Made by a program: the position numbers and the translations under genes. Shown piece after piece: positions 1 to 8,996 of a DNA stretch of 64,000 bases (position 1 is its first letter; every line of letters starts with the position of its first letter). The DNA is taken from contig CAVXKT010000002.1 of NCBI GenBank assembly GCA_963762525.1, forward strand, positions 248,001 to 312,000. The letters run 5' to 3'. Source of the DNA: DATFDN01 sp963762525. GTDB lineage: Bacteria; Pseudomonadota; Alphaproteobacteria; Acetobacterales; Acetobacteraceae. The notes beneath the pieces were generated by a model. That model made no database searches and was not told the DNA's origin. It saw nothing but the letters and a program-made list of their open reading frames with translations.

Positions 1-40
1 GCTCAATGCCTTCGCGCGCATGCTCGATGGTCCCGCTCAT
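1..40 (-). CDS. Start of an unidentified gene leaving the left edge
   Basis: An ATG at position 40 on the minus strand opens a reading frame that runs out of the window after 13 codons (MSGTIEHAREGIE). A strong ribosome-binding stretch, GGAGGGGG, lies just upstream on that strand, at about 43-55. The start is divergent from the dehydrogenase at 117. The visible part is too short to assign a family. Confidence 0.45.
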   Translation of the reverse strand, partial: MSGTIEHAREGIE

Positions 41-116
41 TCCGCCCCCTCCGCCATGCGCCACGTCTTGCACAGCGCGCGCCCCGGTTCCACCCTGATC
101 CGAAACGGGGGCCGGC

Positions 117-1100
117 ATGGTCAAGCTTGCGGTTCTGGACGACTGGCAGGGCGTGGCGCGCGGGGCCGCCGACTGGGGGGACTTGCAGGCGCGCGCCGAG
201 GTGACGTTCCTCGCCGACGCGTTCGAGACCGAGGATGCTGCGGCCGCCGGACTGGCCGACTACGAGATCCTGCTGGCAATGCGCGAGCGCACGCACTTCA
301 CCGGATCGCTGCTGCGCCGGCTACCCAAGCTGCGGATGCTCGGAACCACCAGCGCGCGCACCCGCTCGCTCGACATGGCGACCGCGACCGCGCGCGGGAT
401 CGTGGTCTGCAACACCGAAGGCGGCCCCGGTTCGGCGGCCACGGCGGAACTGGCGCTCGGGCTGTTGATCGCCGGTTTCCGCTTCCTGCCGGCCGGCGAC
501 GCGGCGATCCGCGCCGGCGGCTTCCAGCGCGGCGTGCCCGAAGGCCGCGTGCTGGAGGGCAAGACCCTCGGCCTGCTCGGGCTCGGGCGGATCGGCGCGC
601 GAATGGCCCGCTACGGCCGCGCGCTGGGGATGGAGGTTTTGGCGTGGAGCCAGAATCTCACCGCCGAGAAGGCGGCGGCGGAGGGCGCGAGCCGGGTCGA
701 GAAGGATGAATTGCTGGCCCGTTCGGATGCAGTCAGCATTCATCTCGTGCTGTCGGACCGCACCCGCGCCCTGGTCGGCGCCGCCGAGATCGCGCGCATG
801 AAATTCGGCGCCGTGCTGGTGAACACCTCGCGCGGGCCGATCGTCGATGAGACGGCGCTGCTCGCCGCGGTCCGCGCCGGGCGCATCGTCGCTGCGCTCG
901 ACGTCTATGACCTGGAGCCGCTACCCGCCGGCCATTCCCTGCGCAGCGCGCCCAACACAATTCTGACCCCGCATCTCGGCTACGGGGTGCGCGAGGTATG
1001 GGCGCAATTCTACCCGCAAAGCGTCGAGAACGCGCTGGCGTTCCTGGACGGCAAGCCGATTCGGGTGGTCAATCCGGAGGTGTCGGGGAAAGCCGAATAG
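117..1100 (+). CDS. D-2-hydroxyacid dehydrogenase family protein
   Basis: Predicted cytosolic NAD(P)-dependent oxidoreductase of 327 residues, normal for the D-isomer 2-hydroxyacid dehydrogenase/phosphoglycerate dehydrogenase-like family, interconverting a 2-hydroxy acid and a 2-keto acid. The C-terminal nucleotide-binding domain is clear: GLGRIG at about residues 155-160, then NTSRG at 236-240 carrying the family arginine, a DVYDLEP segment near 262-268 with the family glutamate, and TPHLGYG near 284-290 with the catalytic histidine. The ATG at 117 gives the expected N-terminus. It is a single-gene unit convergent with the RES-Xre pair. Substrate cannot be told from sequence; a second, distinct member lies at 53453-54427. 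Confidence 0.9.
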   Translation: MVKLAVLDDWQGVARGAADWGDLQARAEVTFLADAFETEDAAAAGLADYEILLAMRERTHFTGSLLRRLPKLRMLGTTSARTRSLDMATATARGIVVCNTEGGPGSAATAELALGLLIAGFRFLPAGDAAIRAGGFQRGVPEGRVLEGKTLGLLGLGRIGARMARYGRALGMEVLAWSQNLTAEKAAAEGASRVEKDELLARSDAVSIHLVLSDRTRALVGAAEIARMKFGAVLVNTSRGPIVDETALLAAVRAGRIVAALDVYDLEPLPAGHSLRSAPNTILTPHLGYGVREVWAQFYPQSVENALAFLDGKPIRVVNPEVSGKAE

Positions 1101-1102
1101 CC

Positions 1103-1621
1103 TTACCGCCAGGAACTGGCGTCATTCGGAAGGCGGTCATAGTCGTCGATCAATCGAACACGGTGCGGTTCTTTCGGCGCCCAGTCCCAAAAGACCGCGT
1201 TGGTATCCGCCTCGGTCGCCCCGCTTGCGAAGCTGCGCACGACCACGCCGGCAACACCTGCCTTACTCAGCCGCTCGGCCAAGCCCCATCCGGGCGGCCG
1301 GATCCCGCGCGTCGCCAGATCCTTCCACGGACCGCGCAGATCGCCCGGATCAATCCCATGCTTTGCCAGGATTGCCGGATCGGTCAAATCGAGCATGTCG
1401 TCGCAATCGACATCATAGGCGCAGATCGTCATCGGCTGCGCCTTAAAGGGAAAGCCCTGTTGCGCCTCCAACCACGCGGTCTCAACGCGAAGCGAGGTGT
1501 ACAAGGCGGCCATCCCGACGGGGTTGAAGCGACCACCGGATAGTGCCGCCCCCACGCCGGAATCAGGCGCAAACGCCCAGCGAGGGTTGTGCGCGCGATA
1601 GACGATCCGAACCAGCCTCAC
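1103..1621 (-). CDS. RES-domain toxin of a type II toxin-antitoxin pair
   Basis: A 172-residue RES-domain protein. Characterised RES toxins act on cellular NAD+ (family knowledge). The family signature is visible near the N-terminus: VYRAHNPRWAF, then a GGRFNPVG..ALYTS segment with the conserved Arg, Tyr and Ser. The GTG start is chosen because its GTGA overlaps the TGA of the upstream antitoxin gene (1618-1621), giving translational coupling, and because it leaves the RES motif about eight residues from the start. Antitoxin-then-toxin order with a 4-bp overlap is typical of RES-Xre modules. No defect is visible, so the pair may be functional. Confidence 0.85.
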   Translation of the reverse strand: MRLVRIVYRAHNPRWAFAPDSGVGAALSGGRFNPVGMAALYTSLRVETAWLEAQQGFPFKAQPMTICAYDVDCDDMLDLTDPAILAKHGIDPGDLRGPWKDLATRGIRPPGWGLAERLSKAGVAGVVVRSFASGATEADTNAVFWDWAPKEPHRVRLIDDYDRLPNDASSWR

Positions 1622-2004
1622 GCATAGCCGCCGAGCGCAATCCCCTCCAGATAGCTCAGAACGTCCGCTGCCCTGCCCTGCCGGACGAGCGCCTCGGCCG
1701 TTTGATCGCCGAACGCGGGGATCGGCTGCGAGCGATACCAGGCGAAAGCCTGCGCCTCGGATCCCGCCCAAGGCAGAACACGATTGATGACCGCGACCAC
1801 TTCCCGCAACCTCGCCTGGGTCGCCGACGAGCGTAATCGGGCGGTCTTTGACACGGCATCCCGAGAAAGTCCTGAGGCCGCGGCCAGTTCGCCGCGCGTG
1901 ATCCGCAAGGCGCCGCTGAGGCGCTCCGGGGCGACCGTGCCGGCTTGGTCGAACACCTCTTGCAGAAAGTTGCGGCGGGCCGTCGTCGACATATAGTGCC
2001 CCAT
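1618..2004 (-). CDS. Xre/MbcA/ParS-type antitoxin
   Basis: A 128-residue antitoxin partner of the RES toxin. It has a helix-turn-helix (about residues 35-60, ITRGELAAASGLSRDAVSK) and a C-terminal toxin-binding DUF2384 domain with the usual pattern W.RS.PIPAFG..TAE.LV..G....V..YL. The ATG at 2004 follows a TTGAGG ribosome-binding stretch at a good distance; an in-frame TTG twelve bases upstream is less likely. Antitoxins of this family usually repress their own promoter, which would lie between 2005 and the alcohol dehydrogenase start at 2139 (inference). Confidence 0.82.
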   Translation of the reverse strand: MGHYMSTTARRNFLQEVFDQAGTVAPERLSGALRITRGELAAASGLSRDAVSKTARLRSSATQARLREVVAVINRVLPWAGSEAQAFAWYRSQPIPAFGDQTAEALVRQGRAADVLSYLEGIALGGYA

Positions 2005-2138
2005 CGTTTGCCTCAATATCGGGGCAGAATATGCGGCATCAATCGTCTCGTTGCAAGTCCGCCCGATCCGGGCCGCCTTGACGCCCTCCGCCTCGGATGG
2101 CCTGTTACCGGGACTGAGGATCAGACCGGAGACCCGTG

Positions 2139-3200
2139 ATGCGCGCCTGGGCCGTCGTCGAGAACGGGCAACCGCTGCAGGAGATGGAGCTGCCGACCCC
2201 CGAGCCCAAAGGCACCGAGGTACTGTTGCAGACCACCCATTGCGGCGTCTGCCACTCCGACCTGCATATCTGGGAGGGGTATTACGACATGGGCGGCGGG
2301 CAGCGGATGTCGCTCAAGGATCGCGGCCTGTCGCTGCCGCTCGCCATGGGCCACGAGATCGTCGGCCGAGTTGCGAAGCTGGGGCCGGAGGCGAGCGGGG
2401 TGAAGGTCGGCGAGCTGCGCATCGTCTACCCTTGGGTTGGCTGCGGGCAATGCGCCGCGTGCCTTGCCGACGAGGACAACATGTGCCTCGCCCCGAAGAG
2501 CCTCGGCGTCTATCAGAACGGTGGCTACGGTACGCACGTAATCGCCCCGCATCCGCGCCATCTGGTCGATCCCGGCTCGCTCGACCCGGCAGTGGCGGCG
2601 ACTTATGCCTGCTCGGGGATCACCGTCTATTCCGCCATCCGCAAGGTGATGCCGCTGCCCGCCGACGAGGCGATCGTGCTGATCGGCGCCGGCGGGCTCG
2701 GGATGAACGCGATCGCCATCCTCAAGGCGCTCGGACACCGGCACATCGTCGTCGTCGACGTCAGCGAGGAGAAGCGCGCGGCGGCGCTGAAGGCGGGCGC
2801 GGCGAAGGTGGTCGATGGCGGCGGCGAGAATGTCGCCAAGCGCATCATGCAGGAGGCTGGAGGGCCGGTGCTCGGCGTGATCGACCTGGTGAACGGCACG
2901 GCGACCGCGCGCGCCGGATTCGGGGCGCTGCGCAAGGGTGGCAAGCTCGTGCAGGTGGGGCTGTTCGGTGGCGAACTGACCATTCCGCTGCCGGTGGTGC
3001 CGATGCGGGCGCTGACGATCCAGGGCAGCTATGTCGGGTCGGTGAAGGAATTGCGCGAACTGGTGGCCCTGGCCCAGAAGGGCGACGTGCAGCCGCTGCC
3101 GGTCGCGACGGTGCCGCAAGCGCACGCCTTCGAGGCGCTGATGCGCCTGCGCGACGGCAAGGTGACGGGCCGGCTGGTGCTGCGCGCCGAGGCGGCCTGA
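2139..3200 (+). CDS. Zinc-dependent alcohol dehydrogenase (MDR family)
   Basis: A 353-residue medium-chain dehydrogenase/reductase. Catalytic zinc ligands are visible in CGVCHSD (residues 35-41), GHE (71-73) and ACSG (157-160). A structural zinc site is formed by four cysteines at about 102, 105, 108 and 116. The Rossmann glycines GAGGLG are at 183-188. It should oxidise an alcohol or reduce an aldehyde with NAD(P); substrate unknown. The start is placed at ATG 2139 rather than the overlapping GTG at 2136, with GGAG-type sequence upstream. One base separates its stop from the next MDR gene, so the two are probably one transcript. Confidence 0.88.
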   Translation: MRAWAVVENGQPLQEMELPTPEPKGTEVLLQTTHCGVCHSDLHIWEGYYDMGGGQRMSLKDRGLSLPLAMGHEIVGRVAKLGPEASGVKVGELRIVYPWVGCGQCAACLADEDNMCLAPKSLGVYQNGGYGTHVIAPHPRHLVDPGSLDPAVAATYACSGITVYSAIRKVMPLPADEAIVLIGAGGLGMNAIAILKALGHRHIVVVDVSEEKRAAALKAGAAKVVDGGGENVAKRIMQEAGGPVLGVIDLVNGTATARAGFGALRKGGKLVQVGLFGGELTIPLPVVPMRALTIQGSYVGSVKELRELVALAQKGDVQPLPVATVPQAHAFEALMRLRDGKVTGRLVLRAEAA

Positions 3201-3201
3201 G

Positions 3202-4212
3202 ATGGCCGCGCGCCGCTCGGTCGTGCTGCGCCGGCGCCCGCACGGCGAACCCCGCGCGCGGGACTTCGAGCTGCGCGAGGACGAAATCCCGGCGCCCGGA
3301 CCGGGCGAGGTGGTGTCGCGCACCATCTGGCTCTCGATCGATCCCTACATGCGGGGGCGGTTGTCGGATCGGAAATCGTACGCGCCCGCCGTGCAGATCG
3401 GCGAGGTGATGACCGGCGAGACGGTGGGTGAGGTGATCGCCTCCGCCGCCCCGGACTTCGCGCCGGGCGACATCGTGGTGGGCGCCCGCGGCTGGCAGAC
3501 GCATTGCGTGGCGCGCGCCGGGCAACTCGCGCGCGTCGATCGGCGCGGGCCGCGCCTTTCCACCTATCTCGGCGTGCTCGGAATGCCGGGCACGACCGCC
3601 TATTCCGGGATGACCGATATCGGCCAGCCGAAGGCCAACGAGACGGTGGTGGTCTCCGCCGCCTCCGGCGCCGTCGGCTCGGTCGCCGGGCAGATCGCCA
3701 AATGGGCGGGGGCGCGCGTGGTCGGCATCGCCGGCGGTCCCGACAAATGCCTTTATGTTCAGGAGGAGCTCGGGTTCGACGCCTGCGTGGATCATCGCAC
3801 GAGCGATTTGCCCGCCGAGCTGGAATCGGCGTGCCCGAACGGCGTCGATGTCTATTTCGAGAATGTCGGCGGTCGCGTGCAGGCGGCGGTGTTCGGCTTG
3901 CTCAACCCGTTCGCGCGGGTGGTGATGTGCGGGATGGTCGCGGAGTACAACGACCCGGAACCCGCACCCGGTCCGAACCTCATGTTCGTGGTCCGCCAGC
4001 GCGTCCGCATCGAGGGCCTGATCGTCTCCGACAAGCCGGAGCGCCTCGCCGAATGGCGGGCGCTGGCCCGCCCCAAGCTGGAGGACGGCAGCCTGCGCTA
4101 TCGGGAGGACGTCGTCGACGGCCTGGAGAACGCCCCCGAGGCGCTTTCCGGCATCCTCGGCGGGCGCAACTTCGGCAAGCTGCTGGTGCGGGTAGGCGCC
4201 GATCCGGGCTAA
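3202..4212 (+). CDS. NADP-dependent oxidoreductase, CurA/YncB-like MDR
   Basis: A 336-residue zinc-independent medium-chain reductase resembling the leukotriene B4 12-hydroxydehydrogenase/curcumin reductase group, which reduces activated double bonds with NADPH. Visible signatures are LSIDPYMRGR near residues 43-52, TAYSGM near 133, and the nucleotide-binding run VSAASGAVGSVAGQIAK at about 152-168, followed by a GIAGG turn. No zinc ligands of the classical type are present. The ATG is directly behind the stop of the alcohol dehydrogenase, suggesting coupled expression and perhaps successive steps on one substrate (inference). The gene converges on fhs. Confidence 0.85.
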   Translation: MAARRSVVLRRRPHGEPRARDFELREDEIPAPGPGEVVSRTIWLSIDPYMRGRLSDRKSYAPAVQIGEVMTGETVGEVIASAAPDFAPGDIVVGARGWQTHCVARAGQLARVDRRGPRLSTYLGVLGMPGTTAYSGMTDIGQPKANETVVVSAASGAVGSVAGQIAKWAGARVVGIAGGPDKCLYVQEELGFDACVDHRTSDLPAELESACPNGVDVYFENVGGRVQAAVFGLLNPFARVVMCGMVAEYNDPEPAPGPNLMFVVRQRVRIEGLIVSDKPERLAEWRALARPKLEDGSLRYREDVVDGLENAPEALSGILGGRNFGKLLVRVGADPG

Positions 4213-4227
4213 CGCCCGGAGCGCGTC

Positions 4228-5900
4228 TCACGACAAACCCTCGATCCGCCCCGCCGCGTCCAGACCGATGATCTCGGCGGCCGGGGCGCGCGGCAGGCCC
4301 GGCATGGTGTTGATGTCGCCGCATATCGCAACCACGAAACCGGCCCCGGCGGCGAGACGCACTTCGCGCACCGGCAGGATGTGGCCCTCGGGTGCGCCGA
4401 GCGCGGTGGGGTCGGCGCTGAAGCTGTATTGCGTCTTGGCGATGCAGACCGGCAGGGCGCCGAACCCGGCGGCCTCGAATTGCGCAAGCCGGCGCGCAAC
4501 CTGCGCCGGCAGCGCGATATCGGCGGCCCGGTAAATCTCGCGGGCGATCGTGCGCAGCTTGTCGGCAAATCCGATCGCATCGGGATAGAGCGGCGCGAAC
4601 CGCGCCTCGCCGGCCTCGATCATCGCCAGCACCTCGCGCGCCAGCGCCTCGGCCCCCGCGCCGCCATCGGCCCAATGCGTGCAGGCCACGACCCCGACGC
4701 CCAGCCCCGCCATGGCTTCCTGCACCACCGTCATCTCGGCCGCGGTGTCGGTGGTGAAACCGTTGATCGCCACCACCACGCGGCAGGCCGAATTTGCGCA
4801 TGTTCTCGACGTGCCGCGCGAGGTTCACCACCCCGCGCGCAACCGCCGCCGGATCCTCCGCCCCGAGCGCGGCGCGCGCCACCCCGCCCTGCATCTTCAA
4901 CGCGCGGATGGTCGCCACCACGACGCCGCCGGCCGGCTTCAGCCCGGCGCTGCGGCACTTGATATCGAGGAACTTCTCCGCCCCCAGATCGGCCCCGAAC
5001 CCGGCCTCGGTCACCACCACATCGGCGAGCCGCAGCGCCAGCCGCGTCGCCATCACCGAGTTGCAGCCATGCGCGATATTGGCGAACGGGCCGCCATGGA
5101 CGAGCGCCGGCGCACCCTCCAGCGTCTGCACCAAATTCGGTTGCAGCGCGTCGCGCAGCAGCACCGCCATGGCGCCGTCGGCCTTGAGGTCGCGGGCGGT
5201 GATCGCACGCCGCTCGCGCGTCTCGGCGACGATCATGCGCCCGAGCCGCGCTTGCAGCTCATCGAGGTCGCGCGCCATGCAGAACACCGCCATCACCTCG
5301 GAGGCGGCGGTAATGTCGAACCCGTCCTCGCGCGGGGCGCCGTTGGCGACGCCGCCCAGGCCGTTGACGATCGACCGCAGCGCCCGGTCGTTGACGTCGA
5401 GGGCGCGGCGGGCGGCGATGCGCCGAGGATCGATCCGCAGCGCATTGCCCCAGGTACAGATGGTTGTCCACCATCGCGGCGAGCAGGTTGTTGGCCGAGG
5501 TGATGGCGTGGAAGTCGCCGTTGAAATGGAGGTTGATGTCCTCCATCGGCACCACCTGCGCCCGCCCGCCGCCGGTCGCGCCGCCCTTCTGGCCGAAGCT
5601 CGGGCCAAGGCTCGGCTCGCGCAGGCAGATGGCGGCGCGGACGCCGATTCGCGTCAACGCATCGCCGAGGCCGATCGTGGTGGTGGTCTTGCCCTCGCCG
5701 GCCGGCGTCGGGCTGATGCCGCTGACGAGCACCAGCGCACCCTCCGGCCGGTTCGCCGTCGCGTCGATGAAATCGAAGCCGATCTTCGCCTTGTGGCGCC
5801 CATAGGGCACCAGCGCGTCAGCCGGAATTGCAAGCTTGGCCGCGATCTCGGCGATCGGTTGCAGGGATGCCGCGCGGGCAATCTCGAGGTCGCCGGCCAT
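4228..5900 (-). pseudogene. fhs: Formate-tetrahydrofolate ligase, two frameshifts
   Basis: Formate-tetrahydrofolate ligase makes 10-formyl-THF from formate, THF and ATP in the cytosolic one-carbon pathway. All parts are recognisable: N-terminus with P-loop PTPAGEGKTTT near residue 65 and LREPSLGPSFG; a central part with KFLDIKCR; and a C-terminal part with VVVAINGF and AKTQYSFSADP. The full span corresponds to about 557 residues, the normal length. As read, the frame breaks twice: at about 5448-5451, where CTGGGGCAA should read one G shorter, and at about 4782, where one extra base precedes a GTG repeat. Both equal one inserted base. ATG 5900 directly abuts the phnW stop, so the two are one operon. 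Confidence 0.88.
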
Positions 5901-7013
5901 TCAGGCGGGCGCGCGCCGACGCACGCCCAACGCGTCGAGCGAGGCATCGATCGCGGCGACGGCGCGCGCCATGTCCGCGGGCGTGATGGCGCCGATGCAG
6001 CCGACGCGGAAACTGGGTGCCTGCGTGTTGTAAAAATTGCTGATGAGGAAGCCGCGCCGCTTCAGGGCATCGACGAAGCGTTGCAAATCCCACGCCGGAT
6101 CGGGGGGCGCCGCGACGTTGACGATGATCGGCCCCTGCGCATCCGGTGCGAGGCAGGGCGCGAGGCCGAGACGGCGCGCACCGTCATAGAGGGTGCGCAT
6201 GTTGGCGCGATAGCGCGCGAGCCGGGCCGGCGACCCGCCCTCGGCGGCATGAAAATCGAGCGCGCGGTCGAGCGCGTTCAAGACCTGTGCCGGCGGGGTG
6301 AAGCGGGCCGCCCCGGGGCTTCGCTTCTTGTTCGCCAGCAGGTCGGCGAGATCGAAGGACCAGCTTCCGGCATTGCCGGCGGAGGCCTCCACACGATCAA
6401 TCCGCGCCACCGCGAACGCCATGCCGGGAACCGACTCCAGGCATTTGTTGGCGGTGAACACCACGGCGTCCACCTCCGGCTGCGCCGAGATGTCGAACGG
6501 CAGGGCGCCGAAGGCGGAGACGGCGTCGACGATCATGCGCCGCCCGAGCGCGCGCACCACGCCGCCGATCGCCGGCACGTCGTGGCAGACGCCGCTCCCG
6601 GTCTCGCTGTAAACCATTCCCAGATGGCCGATCGAGGGATCCATATCGAGCGCGGCGCCGATGACGGCGGCCGAGGCCGGCCGGTCGGGGTCGATCGGCA
6701 GCTCGACGACTTTCCGCCCCGCCTCCCGGCTCAGCCGGATCATCCGCTCGGAATAGGCGCCGGTGGTCGGGACCAGCAGCTTGCCGCCGGGCGGGATCAA
6801 GGTGCGAATCGCCGCTTCGATGACGAAATGCCCGCACCCGGGCAGCGGCAGAACCGCATGCTCGCCCTCGCGACCACCGGCGAGGTCGAGGATTCGCGCC
6901 CGCAGCCGCGCGTAGAAGGCGCGGAACTCGTTGTCCCACGGCGCCAGATCGACCGTCAGCGCCTCGCGCACTTCCAACCGCGTCGTGACCGGCCCCGGAA
7001 TCAGCAGCAGCAT
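5901..7013 (-). CDS. phnW: 2-aminoethylphosphonate-pyruvate transaminase-like aminotransferase
   Basis: A 370-residue class V PLP aminotransferase. The N-terminus LLLIPGPVTT followed by a W-D-N/D-E-F segment is the PhnW pattern; FTANKCLE places the PLP lysine at residue 190 and VDAVSAFGAL the cofactor aspartate near 163. PhnW converts 2-aminoethylphosphonate and pyruvate to phosphonoacetaldehyde and alanine. No phosphonatase, dehydrogenase or phosphonate transporter lies nearby, so another amino acceptor, such as a glyoxylate-type substrate, is possible. ATG 7013 is the first codon giving the family N-terminus. The downstream neighbour is formate-THF ligase, with no spacing. The DHA2 transporter is divergent 110 bp away. 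Confidence 0.75.
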   Translation of the reverse strand: MLLLIPGPVTTRLEVREALTVDLAPWDNEFRAFYARLRARILDLAGGREGEHAVLPLPGCGHFVIEAAIRTLIPPGGKLLVPTTGAYSERMIRLSREAGRKVVELPIDPDRPASAAVIGAALDMDPSIGHLGMVYSETGSGVCHDVPAIGGVVRALGRRMIVDAVSAFGALPFDISAQPEVDAVVFTANKCLESVPGMAFAVARIDRVEASAGNAGSWSFDLADLLANKKRSPGAARFTPPAQVLNALDRALDFHAAEGGSPARLARYRANMRTLYDGARRLGLAPCLAPDAQGPIIVNVAAPPDPAWDLQRFVDALKRRGFLISNFYNTQAPSFRVGCIGAITPADMARAVAAIDASLDALGVRRRAPA

Positions 7014-7123
7014 GTTTACCCCTATTTCGCGGCCCACGGATTGCCACGACGCGGGCGCTAAATCCACCCGGAAGCGCGGGGCAGCGTCTGGCGCCGCGCG
7101 CCGGGCCGCGCGACACTGCATCC

Positions 7124-8644
7124 ATGCCAGAGGCCGACCCCGGAGTCCCGCACCGCGCCCTGATAACGCTCTGCGTCATGATGGCGACCTTGATGCAGGT
7201 GCTCGACGCCGCCATCGCCAATGTCGCGCTGCCCTACATGCAGGGCTCGCTGTCGGCGAGCCAGGACGAGATCACCTGGGTTCTGACATCCTACGTCATC
7301 GCCGCGGCGATCATGACCGCGCCGGTCGGCTGGATGGCGGTGCGGTTCGGCCGCAAGCGGCTGTTCATCGGCTGTCTGGCCGGCTTCACCATCGCCTCGA
7401 TGCTCTGCGGCGCCGCGCAGTCGCTGACGCAGATGGTGACGTTCCGGATCGTGCAGGGGATGTGCGGCGCGGCGCTGGTGCCGCTGTCGCAGGCGACGAT
7501 GCTCGACATCTATCCGTTCCACCGCCGCGCCACGGCGATGGCGATCTTCAGCTCGGGGGTCATGCTGGGGCCGATCATGGGCCCGACGCTCGGCGGCTAC
7601 CTGACCGATCTCTATAATTGGCGCTGGGTATTCTACGTCAATCTGCCGTTCGGCATCCTGTCGATCACCGGCCTCATGCTGTTCCTGCCGCGCGCGCCGG
7701 TCCGCCCCGAGCTGCGCTTCGACTGGCGCGGCTTCACCATGCTCGCGGTCGGGATCGGGGCGTTGCAGATGCTGCTCGACCGCGGCCAGGAGCTGGATTG
7801 GTTCAGCTCGACCGAGATCATCGTGGAATTGGTGGCCGCCGGGCTGGGGCTCTATCTGTTCCTGATCCACATGTTTACCGCCAAGCGCCGTTTTCTCAAC
7901 CCGGCGGTATTCCGGGACCGGAACTTCATCGCCTCGGCGCTGATGAGCCTGTTCGTGTCGATGGTGATGCTGTCCACCTCGGCATTGCTCGCGCCCTATC
8001 TGCAAGATCTCGCCGGGTATCCGGTCTATACCGCCGGCATCGCGCTGGCGCCGCGCGGGCTGGGGACGATGCTGGCGATGTTCGTCGCCAGCCGGCTCGC
8101 CGACCATGTCGATCAACGGCTGATCATGGCCGGCGGCCTGCTGGTGCTCGGCTTCGCGCTGAACGCCATGAGCGGCTGGACGCCGGACGTGACGCAGGGG
8201 CAGATGATGCTGACGCTGATCGTGCAGGGCGTCGCTCTCGGGCTGATCTTCAACCCGATGACGGTGATCGCCTTCGTGACCCTGCCGGCAAGTCTGCGCG
8301 GCGACGCCACCGCCTTGCAGGCGCTGTTCCGCAACGTCGGCCAGGCGGTCGGCATTTCGGTCACGACGCTGATCCTGACCCGCAGCGCGCAGATCGCCCA
8401 TGCCGGGATCGCCGCCGGCATCACGCCGTTCGATCGATTGCTGCAAGGCGGCGGCGCGGCGGCGCGGCTGTGGAACCCGGCGACGCCGTCGGGGGCGGCC
8501 GCGCTGGATGCCATGATCAACCGCCAGGCGCAGATCATCGCCTACAACAACGACTTCCACCTGATGGCCTTTATCGTCATTCCACCGCTGTTGCTGCTGC
8601 TGCTGATGCGCCGCCCGCGCCGCACCCCGTTGGCGGCGGGATAG
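7124..8644 (+). CDS. DHA2-family (EmrB-like) MFS efflux transporter
   Basis: A 506-residue inner-membrane drug:H+ antiporter-type permease predicted to have 14 membrane segments. The DHA2 signatures are present: D-A-A-I-A-N-V-A-L-P in TM1, WV-L-TSY, and GPTLGGYLTD with the antiporter motif C. Family members work with a periplasmic adaptor (EmrA), but no adaptor gene is adjacent. The frame is intact. The last 113 codons are repeated as a separate fragment at 9802-10133, and the sequence immediately behind the stop carries an RTX-gene remnant, so this gene marks the left edge of the rearranged accessory region. Confidence 0.88.
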   Translation: MPEADPGVPHRALITLCVMMATLMQVLDAAIANVALPYMQGSLSASQDEITWVLTSYVIAAAIMTAPVGWMAVRFGRKRLFIGCLAGFTIASMLCGAAQSLTQMVTFRIVQGMCGAALVPLSQATMLDIYPFHRRATAMAIFSSGVMLGPIMGPTLGGYLTDLYNWRWVFYVNLPFGILSITGLMLFLPRAPVRPELRFDWRGFTMLAVGIGALQMLLDRGQELDWFSSTEIIVELVAAGLGLYLFLIHMFTAKRRFLNPAVFRDRNFIASALMSLFVSMVMLSTSALLAPYLQDLAGYPVYTAGIALAPRGLGTMLAMFVASRLADHVDQRLIMAGGLLVLGFALNAMSGWTPDVTQGQMMLTLIVQGVALGLIFNPMTVIAFVTLPASLRGDATALQALFRNVGQAVGISVTTLILTRSAQIAHAGIAAGITPFDRLLQGGGAAARLWNPATPSGAAALDAMINRQAQIIAYNNDFHLMAFIVIPPLLLLLLMRRPRRTPLAAG

Positions 8645-8669
8645 AGCGCGCGCGACACGCCGGTGCGCG

Positions 8670-8733
8670 CATCAGATACACCGGCACTCTCACCCTGACC
8701 GAAGGCACGCAGCGCACGATCGCCGACGCTGGT
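8670..8733 (+). pseudogene. Short remnant of the RTX/EF-hand gene
   Basis: These bases match, at roughly three quarters identity by eye, the stretch of the RTX gene around 14405-14470 that encodes KYTSTFTLADGTQRSIADAW; here it would read RYTGTLTLTEGTQRTIADA. Nothing else of the RTX gene is present around it. It shows that an RTX copy once lay directly behind the transporter gene. The stretch 8645-8996 holds no other recognisable gene. Confidence 0.55.
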
Positions 8734-8792
8734 GTTAACGGGTCTGCGGGCCGGGTTCGCGGCGAACATTTCATTTCATTATCAGTGCTGGT

Positions 8793-8826
8793 ACGGTATG
8801 GTTCGCGGCAGCCAAGATGGCCACCT
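8793..8826. repeat. Dispersed roughly 45-bp motif, copy A
   Basis: First of three related copies (see 10369-10414 and 12107-12154). Core: CGGT..CG..CAGCCAAGATGGCCACC, with the small inverted repeat GCCA-AGA-TGGC. Like copy B it is preceded by a CATTTCATT run (8767-8780). An unfamiliar small gene follows each copy. Origin unknown. Confidence 0.5.
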
Positions 8827-8996
8827 GAATTAGTTTTAAGCCCGGTCCGGCTTGCCGTGCGTGTCGGAGGTTCTCGGAAGCTGAAGCGAATGACATCCGA
8901 AGAGCTGTCGCTCGCCTTGCGGGCTCTTTCTCGATCGTGCTGGAGCAGATGATCCGCGCTGCGGAGTTGAGAGATACGGGTAGGGCGGAACGCCAA

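Noticed and set aside
4794..8560. Long open frames antisense to fhs, phnW and the DHA2 transporter
   Set aside because: They are shadows of conserved genes in high-GC DNA, with Arg/Ala/His-rich, non-family products.
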